This document shows, piece by piece, positions 4,521-6,428 of a DNA stretch of 6,428 nucleotides. Source of the DNA: Verrucomicrobiales bacterium (GTDB lineage Bacteria; Verrucomicrobiota; Verrucomicrobiia; Limisphaerales; SXQI01). The notes under the pieces are model-generated. The model worked only from the letters and a program-made list of their open reading frames with translations, was not told the DNA's origin and did no database searches. The stretch covers positions 1-6,428 of the forward strand of contig JAQGOX010000731.1 of assembly GCA_028293365.1 (NCBI GenBank), read 5' to 3'. The position numbers and the translations under genes were made by a program. Every line of letters starts with the position of its first letter. Within the stretch, counting starts at the first letter, position 1.

Positions 4521-5996
4521 TCAATTATTTTGCCGGGAAGCGAACTTTTTGTTCGCCCATTCGATGAAATACTTCATGTTGGATCGGTCTTCGTGTCCGC
4601 CATCATGTTGCCGCCAGGCAAGTTCACCTTCAAGAAGCCCGGTGTTTACCGCGGGCATTTTAGCCACGCGATAGTCTTCTTTTTCGCCAATATCTTTGGC
4701 GCCGAGCAGGCGGAAGACGGGACTAGCAGCAACGGTCGCCATGTAACTTCCTTGTTGATCCAGCCAATTGGCGTCACCACGGGCGGGTATCCCATAACTA
4801 ATGAAGGTCAATCGAGGCGCGCATAGCGCAATCAATTCGTGCGCGTCGACAGGGATATCACCAGCATTCCTGCTGCCGAAGGAGGATTCAGCCGCGCCAT
4901 ATTTCAAAAAGTTTCCCGCCATCCAATGGTATTCGCCGGAACCAGTGAGACTTTCGACTGCCTCCCCGAAATTGCGGCGATGAAGTTTCGCGCCGCCTTC
5001 ACCGGAGGACCCAACCAGAACGACGGCAAATCGAGGCTCGAAAGCCATCGCGACCAGCGCGGCTTTTCCAAAACGAGAGACACCCTCAATTCCGATTTTT
5101 TTGGCATCGACCGCAGGATCGGTCTCCAGATAGTCGATCCCTCGAGCCGCGCCCCATGCCCACGCCCGAAGCGAACCCCAATCATCTGGTTTGCGGAACT
5201 GTCCTTTGTTAACCAAGCCGATAATTCCTTTAGTCAATCCAGCGCCGTTATCGGCCTGGATGCTTCCGGGAATAATCGTCGCGCAGCCCCAATCTGCCGC
5301 GAGGAGTTGTTCGGTGGAGGGTGGATCCTTGAAGGGTCCGCCAAATTCCGGCGGACGATTCGTCGGGGCGGGAACGTTGGCGGGTCGCGGCATTCCAGTG
5401 CCACCGAAGCCGCCAATCATCATCAAGATCGGAACCGGACCTTTCGCGGCGGCTGGAGTTACCACCGTCATCCGAATATCGACGCTGACTTCAGGAAACG
5501 ACGAATTGTCCACGTGACCGACAACCTGTTTGCCATTTGCAGACACGTTTCCGACGAGACCGTTGGAAATATTTGACACGACCGTCCAGGTAACTTTAGG
5601 GATCTGCGCGGGGAGACGGCCATACACTTCAGTTTCGAAATCTTTCACAATTTCGGGACGCCGTTGCTTCCACCACATTTCGGGTGTCGTGACCTTCTGC
5701 CCATTCTTTAACGTAAGTGGGTCGGGCAAATTGGGAAATGGATTGGCCCTCGCCGGATCATAATTTGCTTCATTTGTGGCGCCCGCGCGACCGCTTGGGC
5801 CTGGACGGAGCCGCACGATCCCCAACTGCTCCATCATATTCTTGTGGTCCTGGGCAGCGGTCCAATTTGTCGATGCGCCTGATGTAGAAATTCCTTCGGC
5901 GCCTTGCGCCAGAGACCCGGTCAAAACGAGCGCAAGGGACAAAGGCATGAACCAATGACGTGGTCGAGACGGGGAGGGTTTCATGCCGGCGATCAT
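4521..5996 (-). CDS. Secreted CE15-type glucuronoyl esterase-like alpha/beta hydrolase
   Basis: Family members cleave esters between 4-O-methyl-glucuronate on xylan and lignin alcohols. Of 491 residues, about the first 33 form a signal peptide (MKPSPSRPRHW, hydrophobic core, then SLA or QGA). The typical N-terminal segment follows (DHKNMMEQLGI 50-60; RRPEIVKDFETEVYGR 112-127), then the oxyanion-region loop IGGFGG (194-199), the nucleophile motif GVSRFGK with S307 and the CE15-specific R308, SSGEGGAKLHRRNFGE (330-345), the PVDAHELIALCAPR block (382-395) and catalytic H468 in DGGHE. The Glu of fungal enzymes just before SGxGG is a serine here (S330), so D384 or E333 must serve as the acid. Length and order fit bacterial CE15. 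The start could be 5996 or 5984; the latter gives a cleaner signal peptide and lies 7 bp after a TATGAT. There is no Shine-Dalgarno. Substrate assignment is from family only; acetyl xylan esterase labels are sometimes given to relatives. Confidence 0.88.
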   Translation of the reverse strand: MIAGMKPSPSRPRHWFMPLSLALVLTGSLAQGAEGISTSGASTNWTAAQDHKNMMEQLGIVRLRPGPSGRAGATNEANYDPARANPFPNLPDPLTLKNGQKVTTPEMWWKQRRPEIVKDFETEVYGRLPAQIPKVTWTVVSNISNGLVGNVSANGKQVVGHVDNSSFPEVSVDIRMTVVTPAAAKGPVPILMMIGGFGGTGMPRPANVPAPTNRPPEFGGPFKDPPSTEQLLAADWGCATIIPGSIQADNGAGLTKGIIGLVNKGQFRKPDDWGSLRAWAWGAARGIDYLETDPAVDAKKIGIEGVSRFGKAALVAMAFEPRFAVVLVGSSGEGGAKLHRRNFGEAVESLTGSGEYHWMAGNFLKYGAAESSFGSRNAGDIPVDAHELIALCAPRLTFISYGIPARGDANWLDQQGSYMATVAASPVFRLLGAKDIGEKEDYRVAKMPAVNTGLLEGELAWRQHDGGHEDRSNMKYFIEWANKKFASRQNN

Positions 5997-6019
5997 ATTG
6001 ATTAGGAGTTATTCTGCAA
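5992..6019 (-). promoter_or_regulatory. Candidate promoter of the CE15 esterase gene
   Basis: Read on the minus strand, TTGCAG (6014-6019) and TATGAT (5992-5997) are spaced by 16 bp, a fair sigma-70-like pair (3 of 6 and 5 of 6 matches). TATGAT ends 7 bp before the ATG at 5984, so the transcript would begin at or next to the start codon and 5996 could not be the start. This is the same arrangement as at the sialidase gene. Confidence 0.35.
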
Positions 6020-6219
6020 GATCCGGAGCGAGATCCACGTTGCAAAATGGCTGATTCGCGGTTTGCACCCAACAGCACCCTGGCATCTCTGGAAATTGGG
6101 GTGGGAATTTAGGTGCGCTCAATGATTGCGGAGCCGCCCATTGATCCAGAATTTCGGGCACATATCAATTGGAAGTGGACGTGGGGGCATGCTGGTACCC
6201 GCTGGTTTTCGCGCTTGCT

Positions 6220-6236
6220 GCGCCTCGCAGAGGCGC
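6220..6236. repeat. Perfect GC-rich hairpin behind the SDR gene
   Basis: GCGCCTC (6220-6226) and GAGGCGC (6230-6236) pair perfectly with a GCA loop, and further wobble pairs extend the stem. It lies 46 bp past the stop of the SDR gene, where a transcription terminator would be expected, but no T-run follows on the minus strand. It may be a terminator-like or RNA-stabilising hairpin. Confidence 0.4.
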
Positions 6237-6282
6237 GGTCCGGGGCCAAAGGACATTCGTCCATTGCCAGAAGCGCCTTAGG

Positions 6283-6428
6283 CTATCCCCTGCCAACAAA
6301 TGGCATCTTTGTCGCGAGCACCGTGAGGGAAGCCACATTGGCATTCAGGGGAAGACTCGCCATGTAAACTACGGCACGCGCCACGTGGTCGACGTCGATG
6401 GTCGGCTCGACCGCGATATTACCGTCTG
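6283..6428 (-). CDS. SDR-family oxidoreductase, C-terminal 47 codons only
   Basis: A minus-strand frame enters from the right edge and stops at a TAG (6283-6285). It reads EPTIDVDHVARAVVYMA, SLPLNANV and then ATKMPFVGRG at the very end. This is the characteristic C-terminus of a group of short-chain dehydrogenase/reductases: the helix in which 'DVxHVARAVVYMASLP' follows the substrate-binding loop, then a short last strand and the terminal MPFVGRG. The Rossmann fold, the YxxxK catalytic motif and the start lie outside the window, so substrate and cofactor cannot be told. It points the same way as the CE15 esterase gene, but the 286-bp gap with a hairpin and a separate promoter candidate argue against a common transcript. 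Confidence 0.85.
   Translation of the reverse strand, partial: DGNIAVEPTIDVDHVARAVVYMASLPLNANVASLTVLATKMPFVGRG

Noticed and set aside
4839..5576. 245-codon open frame on the plus strand
   Set aside because: It is antisense to the CE15 esterase, whose frame is supported by signal peptide and catalytic motifs. The antisense translation is rich in Arg/Ser/Asn and resembles nothing.
6113..6367. 84-codon plus-strand frame near the right edge
   Set aside because: It overlaps the SDR C-terminus on the opposite strand, which has clear family motifs, and crosses the GC hairpin.

Overview
The window looks like a gene-sparse stretch of a soil-type Verrucomicrobiota chromosome, or a close relative such as Acidobacteriota or Planctomycetota. 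This is inferred from the gene families (a single-pass membrane HEAT-repeat protein, a zinc-ribbon two-helix membrane protein, a CE15-type esterase), from long structured intergenic regions with dispersed repeats, and from the near absence of Shine-Dalgarno sequences. No marker gene is present, so the assignment is tentative.

Layout, left to right. (1) A DUF4272-family gene runs in from the left edge (+ strand, 5' end missing). (2) About 570 bp of non-coding DNA holds the first copies of two dispersed repeat families, R1 and R2. (3) A secreted GH33 exo-sialidase (+) has all expected catalytic residues, five Asp-boxes and a perfect TATAAT just upstream of its start. (4) Convergent to it is a membrane-anchored HEAT-repeat protein (-), which starts with TTG or GTG. 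(5) About 830 bp of non-coding DNA is packed with structure: second copies of R2 and R1 in swapped order, a long 73-nt hairpin, two 27-nt tandem hairpin units with a compensatory base-pair change, a three-part stem-loop, and what looks like the wreck of a toxin-antitoxin pair (antitoxin tail overlapping a PIN-domain start by ATGA). (6) A zinc-ribbon two-helix membrane protein (-). (7) A secreted CE15 glucuronoyl-esterase-like hydrolase (-), 56 bp upstream of and codirectional with gene 6. (8) At the right edge, the last 47 codons of an SDR-family oxidoreductase (-).

Functionally, two genes encode exported carbohydrate-active enzymes: a sialidase releasing terminal sialic acids and an esterase probably acting on glucuronate esters of lignin-xylan. 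This fits a polysaccharide or glycoprotein scavenger. There is no SusC/SusD-like pair, regulator or transporter here, so this is not a classical polysaccharide-utilisation locus. The two enzymes are on opposite strands and are not co-transcribed.

No clearly new defence or mobile system could be demonstrated. The most interesting material is the repeat and hairpin cluster at about 3380-3920, together with the decayed toxin-antitoxin remnant and the apparent leaderless-promoter arrangement of both secreted enzymes.
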